Source: Streptomyces sp. MNU76 (lineage in GTDB: Bacteria; Actinomycetota; Actinomycetes; Streptomycetales; Streptomycetaceae). Taken from it: a stretch of DNA of 64,000 nt. The notes under the pieces were generated by a model. It was not told the origin of the DNA. It did no database searches and saw nothing but the letters and a program-made list of their open reading frames with translations. Below are positions 34,144 to 43,105 of this stretch, piece by piece. Each line of letters begins with the position of its first letter. Positions within the stretch are counted from its first letter, which is position 1. Location: assembly GCF_020982545.1 (NCBI RefSeq), contig NZ_JAJKLK010000027.1, positions 42,571 to 106,570 on the forward strand, in the 5' to 3' direction. A program made the translations under genes and the position numbers.

Positions 34144-35229
34144 GTGACACACGAGGTACGCGCCGTCGTCGCCCGCAAGAAGGGCGCCCCGGTCTCGGTG
34201 GAGACCGTGCTGGTGCCGGACCCCGGCCCCGGTGAGGCGCTGGTGCGGGTGCAGGCCTGCGGTGTCTGCCACACCGACCTGCACTACCGGGAGGGCGGGA
34301 TCAACGACGAGTTCCCGTTCCTGCTCGGTCACGAGGCGGCGGGCGTGGTGGAGTCGGTCGGCGAGGGCGTCACCGACGTCGCCCCCGGCGACTTCGTCAT
34401 CCTCAACTGGCGCGCCGTCTGCGGCACCTGCCGGGCCTGCCGCAGGGGCAGGCCCTGGTACTGCTTCGCCACCCACAACGCCACCCAGCCGATGACCCTG
34501 GCCGACGGCACCCCGCTCTCCCCGGCCCTCGGTATCGGCGCCTTCGCCGAGAAGACGCTGGTCGCCGCCGGACAGTGCACCAAGGTGGACCCGATGGCCG
34601 CGCCCGCCGCCGCCGGCCTCCTCGGCTGCGGTGTGATGGCCGGCTTCGGCGCGGCGGTCAACACCGGCGGCGTGGGACGCGGTGACTCCCTCGCGGTGAT
34701 CGGCTGCGGCGGGGTGGGCATGGCCGCGATCGCGGGCGGCAAGGTCGCCGGCGCCGGCCGCATCATCGCCGTCGACGTCGACGAGCGGAAACTGAAGTGG
34801 GCCGAGCGGTTCGGCGCCACCGACACCGTCGACGCCTCCCGGACCGACGCCGTCGAGGCGATCCGCGAACTCACCGGCGGCTTCGGCGCGGATGTCGTCG
34901 TGGACGCGGTGGGCCGTCCCGAGACCTTCGAGCAGGCCTTCTACGCCCGCGACCTGGCCGGCACCGCCGTCCTCGTGGGAGTCCCCACGCCCGAGCTGAA
35001 GCTCGAACTGCCCCTCCTCGACGTCTTCGGCCGCGGTGGCGCCCTGAAGTCCTCCTGGTACGGCGACTGCCTGCCCTCCCGCGACTTCCCCGCCCTGATC
35101 GACCTCTACCTCCAGGGCCGCTTCGACCTCGGCGAGTTCGTCACCGAGACCATCGGCCTGGACGACGTCGAGGCCGCGTTCGCCAAGATGCACCACGGCG
35201 ACGTCCTGCGTTCGGTGGTGGTCCTGTGA
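34144..35229 (+). CDS. mscR: S-(hydroxymethyl)mycothiol dehydrogenase, copy 2
   Basis: A 361-residue paralogue of the enzyme at 4464, the same length and with the same zinc ligands (CGVCHTDLHYREGG; CGTCRACRRGRPWYC) and Rossmann motif. It differs mainly around residues 160-240 and in several surface positions. It starts with GTG at 34144 after GACGAGGAG. Its stop overlaps the GTG of an MBL-fold hydrolase gene. That pair resembles the mycobacterial mscR neighbourhood, which supports a joint role in formaldehyde oxidation via mycothiol. Having two copies in one island suggests high formaldehyde load or different expression. Confidence 0.9.
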   Translation: MTHEVRAVVARKKGAPVSVETVLVPDPGPGEALVRVQACGVCHTDLHYREGGINDEFPFLLGHEAAGVVESVGEGVTDVAPGDFVILNWRAVCGTCRACRRGRPWYCFATHNATQPMTLADGTPLSPALGIGAFAEKTLVAAGQCTKVDPMAAPAAAGLLGCGVMAGFGAAVNTGGVGRGDSLAVIGCGGVGMAAIAGGKVAGAGRIIAVDVDERKLKWAERFGATDTVDASRTDAVEAIRELTGGFGADVVVDAVGRPETFEQAFYARDLAGTAVLVGVPTPELKLELPLLDVFGRGGALKSSWYGDCLPSRDFPALIDLYLQGRFDLGEFVTETIGLDDVEAAFAKMHHGDVLRSVVVL

Positions 35230-35858
35230 CCGCCCGCGTCGAGCGCCTCGTCACTTCCGGCACCTTCGCACTGGACGGCGGCACCTGGGAGGTCGACAAC
35301 AACGTCTGGCTGATCGGCGACGACGAGGAGGTGCTCGTCGTCGACGCCGCCCACGACGCGGACGTCATCTCCGCCGCAGTCGGCGACCGCCGCCTGGTCG
35401 CCATCGTGTGCACCCACGCCCACAACGACCACGTCAACGCAGCCCCGGCCCTGGCCGCCCGGCACGACGCGCCCATCCTGCTCCACCCCGCCGACACCGT
35501 CCTGTGGAAGATGGCGCACGGCGAGGAAGCTCCCGAGTTCCGCGAACTGGCCGCGGGCGAGACCCTGGGCGTCGCCGGCGTCGAGCTGACGGTGCTGCAC
35601 ACCCCCGGCCACTCGCCCGGCGCGGTCTGCCTCCACGCGCCCGCGCTGAACGCCCTGTTCTCCGGCGACACCCTCTTCCAGGGCGGTCCCGGCGCGACCG
35701 GGCGCTCCTTCTCGGACTTCGGCACCATCATCGCCTCCATCCGGGACCGGCTGCTGGCGCTCCCCGCCGACACCACCGTCCACACCGGTCACGGCGACAC
35801 CACCACGATCGGGGCCGAGGCGCCCCACCTCGACGAGTGGATCACCCGCGGCCACTGA
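35226..35858 (+). CDS. MBL-fold hydrolase paired with mscR
   Basis: A 210-residue metallo-beta-lactamase-fold hydrolase. The metal-binding motif is THAHNDHV; further metal ligands are the His in HTPGHSPG, the Asp in FSGDTLF and the His in TGHGDTT. It is shorter than glyoxalase II and close to the small hydrolases found beside mscR in mycobacteria. Splitting S-formylmycothiol to formate and mycothiol is the inferred job; this rests on gene pairing and has not been shown here. The GTG start overlaps the mscR2 stop by two bases, so translation is coupled. Confidence 0.82.
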   Translation: MTARVERLVTSGTFALDGGTWEVDNNVWLIGDDEEVLVVDAAHDADVISAAVGDRRLVAIVCTHAHNDHVNAAPALAARHDAPILLHPADTVLWKMAHGEEAPEFRELAAGETLGVAGVELTVLHTPGHSPGAVCLHAPALNALFSGDTLFQGGPGATGRSFSDFGTIIASIRDRLLALPADTTVHTGHGDTTTIGAEAPHLDEWITRGH

Positions 35859-35898
35859 ACCGCCCGCCCCGCTTCCCGAATTTTCCGAAGGTGACTCG

Positions 35899-37032
35899 AT
35901 GACCCTCACGAATCTGCCGCCCAGCTTGATCCCCACACTGTCCGGCGAGTACTACACGGACCCCGGAGTCTTCGCCCAGGAGCAGGAGCTGGTCTTCGAG
36001 GCCATGTGGTTCTGTGTGGCCCGCGCCTCCGAACTGGCCAAGCCCGGCGCCTTCCGCACCTACCAGGTCGGCCGCGAGAGCGTCCTCGTCTCCCGCTCCC
36101 GGGACGGCTCGATCAAGGCCTTCCTCAACATCTGCCGGCACCGCGGGGCCAAGCTCTGCACCGAGGAGTCGGGCGAGGTCAAGCGGGCCTTCCAGTGTCC
36201 GTACCACGCCTGGACGTACGGCCTGGACGGCAAGCTGATCGCGGCGCCCAACCTGACCTCGATGCCGGACATCGACCGCACCGAGTACGGCTTGGTCAAC
36301 GTCCAGGTGCGGGAGTGGCTCGGCTATGTGTGGGTGTGCCTGGCCGACGAGCCGCCGTCCTTCGAGGAGGACGTCATCGGTGAGGTCGTCGAGCGGCTCG
36401 GCGACGTGGAGTCGATCGAGCGGTACGGCATCGGCAACCTGTCCGTGGGGCGCCGGATCACGTACGACGTGAAGGCGAACTGGAAGCTCATCATCGAGAA
36501 CTTCATGGAGTGCTACCACTGCGCCACGATCCATCCCGAACTCACCGAGGTGCTGCCGGAGTTCGCGGACGGGTATGCCGCCCAGTACTACGTGGGCCAC
36601 GGCGCGGAGTTCGGTGCGGAGGTCCAGGGGTTCACCGTCGACGGCTCCGAGGGGCTGGACCGCATCCCGGGCGTCGCCGAGGACCAGGACCGCCGCTACT
36701 ACGCGATCACCGTCCGGCCGCAGGTGTTCATCAACCTCGTGCCCGACCACGTGATCTTCCACCGGATGTACCCGATGGCGGCCGACCGCACGATCGTCGA
36801 GTGCGACTGGCTGTACCTGCCGCACGTCGTCGAGAGCGGCAAGGACGTCAGCCGGTCCGTGGAACTCTTCCACCGGGTGAACCAGCAGGACTTCGACGCC
36901 TGTGAGCGGACTCAGCCGGCGATGAGCTCGAAGGCCTACGCCAAGGGCGGTGTGCTGGTGCCCAGCGAGCACCACATCGGCGAGTTCCACACCTGGCTGC
37001 AGAACAAGCTCGACGTGGGCCCCGCGCACTGA
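35899..37032 (+). CDS. gbcA: Rieske oxygenase, glycine betaine demethylase, copy 2
   Basis: A 377-residue paralogue of the oxygenase at 11910 with the same Rieske ligands (CRHRGAKLC, CPYHAW) and iron-site motif (ECYHCATIHPE). The two proteins differ mainly in the first 55 residues and the last 45, while the catalytic middle is identical because of a shared 516-bp DNA tract. It starts at ATG 35899 after CCGAAGG. It lies between the MBL gene and a second reductase gene; unlike copy 1 it has no ferredoxin gene beside it. A separate promoter before the reductase suggests that reductase level is set independently. Confidence 0.87.
   Translation: MTLTNLPPSLIPTLSGEYYTDPGVFAQEQELVFEAMWFCVARASELAKPGAFRTYQVGRESVLVSRSRDGSIKAFLNICRHRGAKLCTEESGEVKRAFQCPYHAWTYGLDGKLIAAPNLTSMPDIDRTEYGLVNVQVREWLGYVWVCLADEPPSFEEDVIGEVVERLGDVESIERYGIGNLSVGRRITYDVKANWKLIIENFMECYHCATIHPELTEVLPEFADGYAAQYYVGHGAEFGAEVQGFTVDGSEGLDRIPGVAEDQDRRYYAITVRPQVFINLVPDHVIFHRMYPMAADRTIVECDWLYLPHVVESGKDVSRSVELFHRVNQQDFDACERTQPAMSSKAYAKGGVLVPSEHHIGEFHTWLQNKLDVGPAH
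36355..36870 (+). repeat. 516-bp tract identical to 12366-12881
   Basis: This is the partner of the tract inside gbcA copy 1. Its edges are sharp: CCGCCGTCC differs from CCACCGTCC just before it, and CACCGGGTG differs from GACCGGGTC just after. Confidence 0.88.
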
Positions 37033-37049
37033 CCCCGTCCCTGGCCCCC

Positions 37050-37108
37050 TTGACACCCCGGAAATCCACCGAAACCATGTTGCACATAACGCGCGTCGTT
37101 GTGCGATG
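37050..37108 (+). promoter_or_regulatory. Promoter and operator of reductase copy 2, glyA and sdaA
   Basis: TTGACA at 37050-37055, a 17-base spacer, AACCAT at 37073-37078, then GTTGCACATAACG and CGTTGTGCGATG, which form an imperfect dyad across a CGCG centre. It lies within the 103-base gap after gbcA copy 2. Confidence 0.6.
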
Positions 37109-37135
37109 TGAGACATCCCCTCGTCTGGAGCCCGC

Positions 37136-38317
37136 ATGAGGAGCATCACCGTCGTCGGAGCGTCGCTGGCGGGCCTGAGCACGGTCCGCGCGCTGCGCGC
37201 AGAGGGCTACGACGGCGAGATCGTCGTCGTGGGGGAGGAGCGCCACGCTCCCTACGACCGTCCGCCGCTGTCCAAGGACTTCCTCAAGGGCGAGCTCGAC
37301 GCCGACGCGCTCGCCCTCGGCGACCCCGACGAGTACGACGACCTGGACGTGCACTGGCTGCTCGGGGAACGGGCGGTGCGCCTCGACCCCGCCGCCCGGA
37401 CCGTCACACTGACCGGAGGTCGTCAGGTGCGCACCCACGGGGTGGTCATCGCCACCGGCGCGAGCCCGCGCACCCTTCCCGGCTCCGACGGGCTGGCCGG
37501 CGTCCACACCCTGCGCACCCTGGACGACGCCCTGGCCCTGCGCTCGGAGCTGCTGAACGGCCTGCCCCGGCTGGTCGTCATCGGCGCCGGCTTCATCGGC
37601 GCCGAGGTGGCCTCCACCGCCCACCGGCTGGGGTTGCACGTCACCGTCGTCGAGGCGGCCGAGGTACCGCTGGAGCGGCAACTCGGCCGCGAGATGGGCC
37701 TGGTCTGCTCCTCCCTGCACACCGACCACGGCGTCGACCTGCTGTGCGGCACCGGCGTGGCCGAACTCCTCGGCGAGGACCGAGTCACCGGTGTCCGGCT
37801 GGCCGACGGACGAGTGCTGCCCGCCGACATCGTGGTGGTCGGCGTGGGCGTCCGGCCCAACACCGACTGGCTCGCCGGCTCCGGAGTGCTGGTGGACGAC
37901 GGCGTGGTGTGCGACACCGGCTGCGCGACCACCGTCCCCGGTGTCGTCGCCGTCGGCGACGTGGCCCGCTGCCCCCACCCGTTCACCGGACGGCACGCCC
38001 GTGTCGAGCACTGGAGCAGCGCCACCGAGCAGGCGAGGACAGCCGCCCGCACCCTGCTGACCGGCGTCTCCGCGCCCGCCCCGCTCACCGCCCCCTACTT
38101 CTGGTCCGACCAGTACCGCACGCGCATCCAGCTCGCCGGGTACGTCGCCCCGGGCGCCGTCCCCGAGGTCGTCGAAGGCGATCTGGACAGCCGTACCTTC
38201 ACCGCCGTCTACCGCCACCAGGGCGACCCGGTGGCCGTCCTCTCCCTGAACCAGCCGAAGTTCTTCAACCGGCTCCGCCGCACCCTCGTCCCCGTCGCCG
38301 CGGTCGCCGTGTCCTGA
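37136..38317 (+). CDS. FAD-dependent ferredoxin reductase, copy 2
   Basis: A 393-residue paralogue of the reductase at 10616. It has an FAD motif (VVGASLAGLSTVRAL), an NAD motif (VVIGAGFIGAEVAST) and the second FAD contact (VAVGDVARC). It would feed electrons, through the ferredoxin encoded at 10257 or one elsewhere, to the Rieske oxygenases. It starts at ATG 37136 after a GGAGCCC sequence. The glyA gene follows after 64 bases. Confidence 0.9.
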   Translation: MRSITVVGASLAGLSTVRALRAEGYDGEIVVVGEERHAPYDRPPLSKDFLKGELDADALALGDPDEYDDLDVHWLLGERAVRLDPAARTVTLTGGRQVRTHGVVIATGASPRTLPGSDGLAGVHTLRTLDDALALRSELLNGLPRLVVIGAGFIGAEVASTAHRLGLHVTVVEAAEVPLERQLGREMGLVCSSLHTDHGVDLLCGTGVAELLGEDRVTGVRLADGRVLPADIVVVGVGVRPNTDWLAGSGVLVDDGVVCDTGCATTVPGVVAVGDVARCPHPFTGRHARVEHWSSATEQARTAARTLLTGVSAPAPLTAPYFWSDQYRTRIQLAGYVAPGAVPEVVEGDLDSRTFTAVYRHQGDPVAVLSLNQPKFFNRLRRTLVPVAAVAVS

Positions 38318-38381
38318 GCGCCCCGCTCGTGAGCGTCCCGCCCTCGCCTCCTTCCTCCGGAAACCGCACAGGAGACCGCCG

Positions 38382-39641
38382 ATGACCTCGTTCAACCAGT
38401 CCCTGCACGACCTCGACCCCGAGGTCGCCGCCGCCCTCGACGCCGAGCTGCACCGTCAGCAGTCCACCCTGGAGATGATCGCATCGGAGAACTTCGCTCC
38501 GGTGGCGGTCATGGAGGCGCAGGGTTCGGTCCTGACCAACAAGTACGCCGAGGGCTACCCGGGCCGCCGCTACTACGGCGGCTGTGAGCATGTCGACGTC
38601 GCCGAGCAGATCGCGATCGACCGGGTGAAGGAGCTGTTCGGCGCCGAGTACGCCAACGTGCAGCCGCACTCGGGCGCCTCGGCCAACCAGGCGGCCCTGT
38701 TCGCCCTGGCCCAGCCCGGCGACACCATCCTCGGGCTGGACCTGGCGCACGGTGGCCACCTCACCCACGGCATGCGGCTGAACTTCTCGGGCAAGCAGTT
38801 CAACGTCGTCCCGTACCACGTGGACGACTCCGGGCTGGTCGACATGGACGAGGTCGAGCAGCTCGCCAAGGCCCACAACCCGAAGGTGATCATCGCGGGC
38901 TGGTCGGCCTACCCGCGTCAGCTGGACTTCGCGGAGTTCCGCCGGATCGCCGACGAGGTCGGCGCCCATCTGTGGGTCGACATGGCGCACTTCGCCGGTC
39001 TGGTCGCCGCTGGCCTGCACCCCAACCCGGTGCCCTACGCCGACGTGGTCACCTCGACCACCCACAAGACGCTCGGCGGACCGCGCGGCGGCATCATCCT
39101 CGCCCGCAGCAAGGAGTTCGCGAAGAAGCTGAACTCCTCGGTGTTCCCCGGTTTCCAGGGCGGTCCGCTGGAGCACGTCATCGCGGCGAAGGCGGTGTCC
39201 TTCAAGGTCGCCGCGAGCGAGGAGTTCAAGGAGCGGCAGTGGCGCACGGTCAAGGGCGCGCGGATCCTCGCGGAGCGGCTGACGGCACCGGACGCCCGCG
39301 AGGCCGGTGTCGACGTGCTCTCCGGCGGCACCGACGTGCACCTGATCCTGGTCGACCTGCGCAATGCGGAGCTGGACGGACAGCAGGCCGAGGACCGCCT
39401 CCACGAGGTCGGCATCACCGTCAACCGCAACGCGGTCCCGGGCGACCCGCGTCCGCCGATGGTCACCTCCGGCCTGCGCATCGGCACGCCCGCCCTGGCC
39501 ACCCGCGGCTTCACCGCCGAGGACTTCACCGAGGTCGCCGACGTCATCGCCGAGACGCTCAAGCCGGCCTACGACGCCGAGGCGCTCAAGACCCGGGTCA
39601 AGGCACTCGCCGACAAGCACCCGCTCTACCCCGGCCCGTAA
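38382..39641 (+). CDS. glyA: Serine hydroxymethyltransferase
   Basis: A 419-residue PLP enzyme that joins glycine and 5,10-methylene-THF to serine. The PLP-lysine motif is STTHKTLGGPRGG, the N-terminus has MIASENFAP, and the substrate-site YAEGYPGRRYYGG is intact. The length is normal. It starts at ATG 38382 with AGGAGACC upstream. Here it would consume glycine from sarcosine together with one methylene-THF made by the two oxidases, and pass serine to SdaA. A 10-bp hairpin follows. Confidence 0.97.
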   Translation: MTSFNQSLHDLDPEVAAALDAELHRQQSTLEMIASENFAPVAVMEAQGSVLTNKYAEGYPGRRYYGGCEHVDVAEQIAIDRVKELFGAEYANVQPHSGASANQAALFALAQPGDTILGLDLAHGGHLTHGMRLNFSGKQFNVVPYHVDDSGLVDMDEVEQLAKAHNPKVIIAGWSAYPRQLDFAEFRRIADEVGAHLWVDMAHFAGLVAAGLHPNPVPYADVVTSTTHKTLGGPRGGIILARSKEFAKKLNSSVFPGFQGGPLEHVIAAKAVSFKVAASEEFKERQWRTVKGARILAERLTAPDAREAGVDVLSGGTDVHLILVDLRNAELDGQQAEDRLHEVGITVNRNAVPGDPRPPMVTSGLRIGTPALATRGFTAEDFTEVADVIAETLKPAYDAEALKTRVKALADKHPLYPGP

Positions 39642-39659
39642 GAGACAACCTCCCGCAGC

Positions 39660-39687
39660 GGGCGTGCCGGCACCGGTCGGCACGCCC
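39660..39687 (+). terminator. 10-bp hairpin between glyA and sdaA
   Basis: GGGCGTGCCG (39660-39669) pairs exactly with 39678-39687 across eight bases. It could be a partial terminator that lowers sdaA expression, since sdaA follows at once without a clear promoter. Confidence 0.5.
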
Positions 39688-39708
39688 CTCCAACCCACGG
39701 AGCGTGGC

Positions 39709-41091
<1,383 letters not shown>

Positions 41092-41141
41092 GCGCGGCGG
41101 CGCACCGGCCGCGGCCCGACGGCAGAACTGGGAGTGAGGCC

Positions 41142-41999
41142 ATGGGACGGGTCACCGAACGGCGGCGCGTGCTGCGGATCCGGGACGGGGTACCGAGCAC
41201 CCGCCCGGACACCCTGGTCGCCGAGGAGCCGATGGAGATCCGCCTGAACGGCAGACCTCTGGCCATCACCATGCGCACACCCGGCGACGACTTCGCCCTC
41301 GCCGCCGGATTCCTGGTGAGCGAGGGCGTGGTGAGCCGGGCCTCGGACGTGGCGAACATCGTGTACTGCGCGGGCGCCACCCAGGGCGGCCGGAACAGCT
41401 ACAACGTCGTCGACGTCCGGCTCGCCCCCGGCGTGCCGCTGCCGGACATCACGCTGGAACGCAACGTGTACACCACGTCCTCGTGCGGCCTGTGCGGCAA
41501 GGCCAGTCTCGACGCCGTACGGACCATCGCGGCCTGGCCCCTCACCGACACGCCGCCGGTCCGCGTCACCCCCGAGCTGCTGGCCCTCCTGCCCGACCGG
41601 CTGCGGGCCGCGCAACGGGTGTTCGACCGGACCGGTGGCCTGCACGCCGCCGGGCTGTTCTCGTCCGACGGCGAGCTGTTGGACCTGCGGGAGGACGTCG
41701 GCCGGCACAACGCCGTCGACAAGCTGGTCGGCCGCGCCCTCCGGTCCGGTCGACTGCCGCTGTCCGGGAGCATCCTGCTGGTCTCCGGCCGGGCGTCCTT
41801 CGAACTCGCCCAGAAGGCCGTCATGGCGGGCATCCCCATGTTGGCGTCCGTCTCCGCGCCGTCCTCCCTCGCCGTGGACCTCGCCACGGAAACCGGGCTG
41901 ACGCTCGTCGGCTTCCTGCGCGGCGGCTCCATGAACGTGTACGCGGGCGAGCACCGCCTCGACCTGAGAGCCGGCGTCAGGACAGGAGCCGGCACATGA
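41142..41999 (+). CDS. fdhD: Formate dehydrogenase sulfurtransferase FdhD
   Basis: A 285-residue protein that passes sulfur to the molybdenum cofactor before insertion into formate dehydrogenases. The catalytic loop has the two cysteines in SSCGLCGKAS, and the downstream conserved segments REDVGRHNAVDKLVG and VSGRASFELAQKA are intact. It starts at ATG 41142 with GGGAGTGAGG upstream. Its likely client in the window is the FdhF-like enzyme at 5888, 33 kb away at the other end of the island, which supports formate oxidation as the fate of the C1 groups. Confidence 0.95.
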   Translation: MGRVTERRRVLRIRDGVPSTRPDTLVAEEPMEIRLNGRPLAITMRTPGDDFALAAGFLVSEGVVSRASDVANIVYCAGATQGGRNSYNVVDVRLAPGVPLPDITLERNVYTTSSCGLCGKASLDAVRTIAAWPLTDTPPVRVTPELLALLPDRLRAAQRVFDRTGGLHAAGLFSSDGELLDLREDVGRHNAVDKLVGRALRSGRLPLSGSILLVSGRASFELAQKAVMAGIPMLASVSAPSSLAVDLATETGLTLVGFLRGGSMNVYAGEHRLDLRAGVRTGAGT

Positions 42000-42085
42000 G
42001 CGGGCCGGACGACCGTCCACGTCGTCGAACTCGCCCCTGGCGTCCTGGTCGGCTCGCCCGGCCCTGACACCACGGGCGGCGGGGG

Positions 42086-42919
42086 TCACGGCTTGCGCGC
42101 CACCGCACCCAACTGCGGTACCACCGTGGGCTCGTCACCAGGGTCGGGGCGCCACAGCGAACAGGGGACGAGGCCCGGCTCCAGCAGGGTGAGACCGTCG
42201 AAGTACCGGGCGATCTCCGCGCTGCCGCGGGCGGTGACCGGTGGCTCGGCGTGGGTGTTCCAGAACTCCATGGCCTCCAGCTGCAGGTCGCCGCCGAGGT
42301 CGGGCTCGGTCGTGGGGTGCGTCAGCACGAGGAAGCTGCCGGGGGCGAGTGGTTCGAGGAGCCGCCGGGCGATGGCGCGGGCCTCGGCGTCGTCGAGGAC
42401 GAAGTTGAGGATGCCGAGCAGCATCAGCGCGACGGGCTCGCCGAAGCCGAGTGTCTCCCCGGCGATGCGCAGGATCGTGTCGGGGTCATGGGCGTCGGCG
42501 TCGATGTAGACCGCGGCGCCTTCCTCGGTGCTGGTCAGCCGGGTGCGGGCGTGGGCGAGAACCAGCGGGTCCTTGTCGACGTACACGATCCTCGACGAGG
42601 GGGCGACTCGCCGCGCGATCTCGTGGGTGTTCTCCAGCGCGGGCAGTCCGGTGCCGATGTCCAGGAACTGGCGTATCCCGTGCTCCTCGGTCAGTCGACG
42701 CACCGCGCGGACCAGGAACCGCCGGTCGGCGGAGGCGATGTCCCGGATGACGGGGATCATCCCGGCGACGTGATCCCCGACCTGCCGGTCGACCTCGTAG
42801 TGGTCCGTGCCGCCCTGCCAGTAGTTCCAGACGCGGGCGTTGTGCGCCCTCGTGGTGTCCGGGGTGCCTGGGGCGTCCGGGCGCGCACGCGCGATGTCGG
42901 CGGCCTGATCCTCGCTCAC
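42086..42919 (-). CDS. SAM-dependent methyltransferase (Methyltransf_19-like)
   Basis: A 277-residue protein of a family common in Streptomyces. It begins near HNARVWNYWQGGTDHYEVD, a phrase typical of that family. It has the SAM-binding motif FLDIGTGLPA, an acidic motif in VYVDKDP, and a later MLLGILNFV strand. The substrate is unknown for the family. GTG at 42919 is chosen because AGGAGAGGACCAC precedes it; an upstream ATG at 42943 would add eight residues. No operon partner is present, and it converges on the end of fdhD. It is not obviously part of the betaine island. Confidence 0.85.
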   Translation of the reverse strand: MSEDQAADIARARPDAPGTPDTTRAHNARVWNYWQGGTDHYEVDRQVGDHVAGMIPVIRDIASADRRFLVRAVRRLTEEHGIRQFLDIGTGLPALENTHEIARRVAPSSRIVYVDKDPLVLAHARTRLTSTEEGAAVYIDADAHDPDTILRIAGETLGFGEPVALMLLGILNFVLDDAEARAIARRLLEPLAPGSFLVLTHPTTEPDLGGDLQLEAMEFWNTHAEPPVTARGSAEIARYFDGLTLLEPGLVPCSLWRPDPGDEPTVVPQLGAVARKP

Positions 42920-43036
42920 GTGGTCCTCTCCTGACACGCCCAAGGATCCGATGACGGCGGGCAGTTGGGGCCCATGTGGCGTGACATGGCGTCATTGTGC
43001 CGCTGCCCTCTCCCTGGTGTTGGCGCACACCTCTAG

Positions 43037-43047
43037 ACATCCGATGT
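43037..43047 (+). promoter_or_regulatory. Candidate operator ACATCCGATGT before the GH95 gene
   Basis: ACATC-C-GATGT is a perfect 5-bp dyad standing 58 bases before the GH95 start, next to TATGTT that could serve as a -10. It would suit a sugar-responsive LacI or GntR-type regulator; none is encoded nearby. Confidence 0.35.
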
Positions 43048-43105
43048 ATGTTCCGGCAACGATGATCGAGCCCCCGACCGAGGTCGATGCGGCGCCGAAG
43101 CTTCC

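Noticed and set aside
38318..38381. Possible glycine or other riboswitch before glyA
   Set aside because: The gap is only 64 bases with no aptamer-like structure; too short for known glycine aptamers.
42086..42919. SAM methyltransferase as part of the betaine island (for example betaine synthesis by glycine methylation)
   Set aside because: Its sequence fits the Streptomyces Methyltransf_19 group rather than glycine or sarcosine N-methyltransferases. It lacks the operator and is on the opposite strand.
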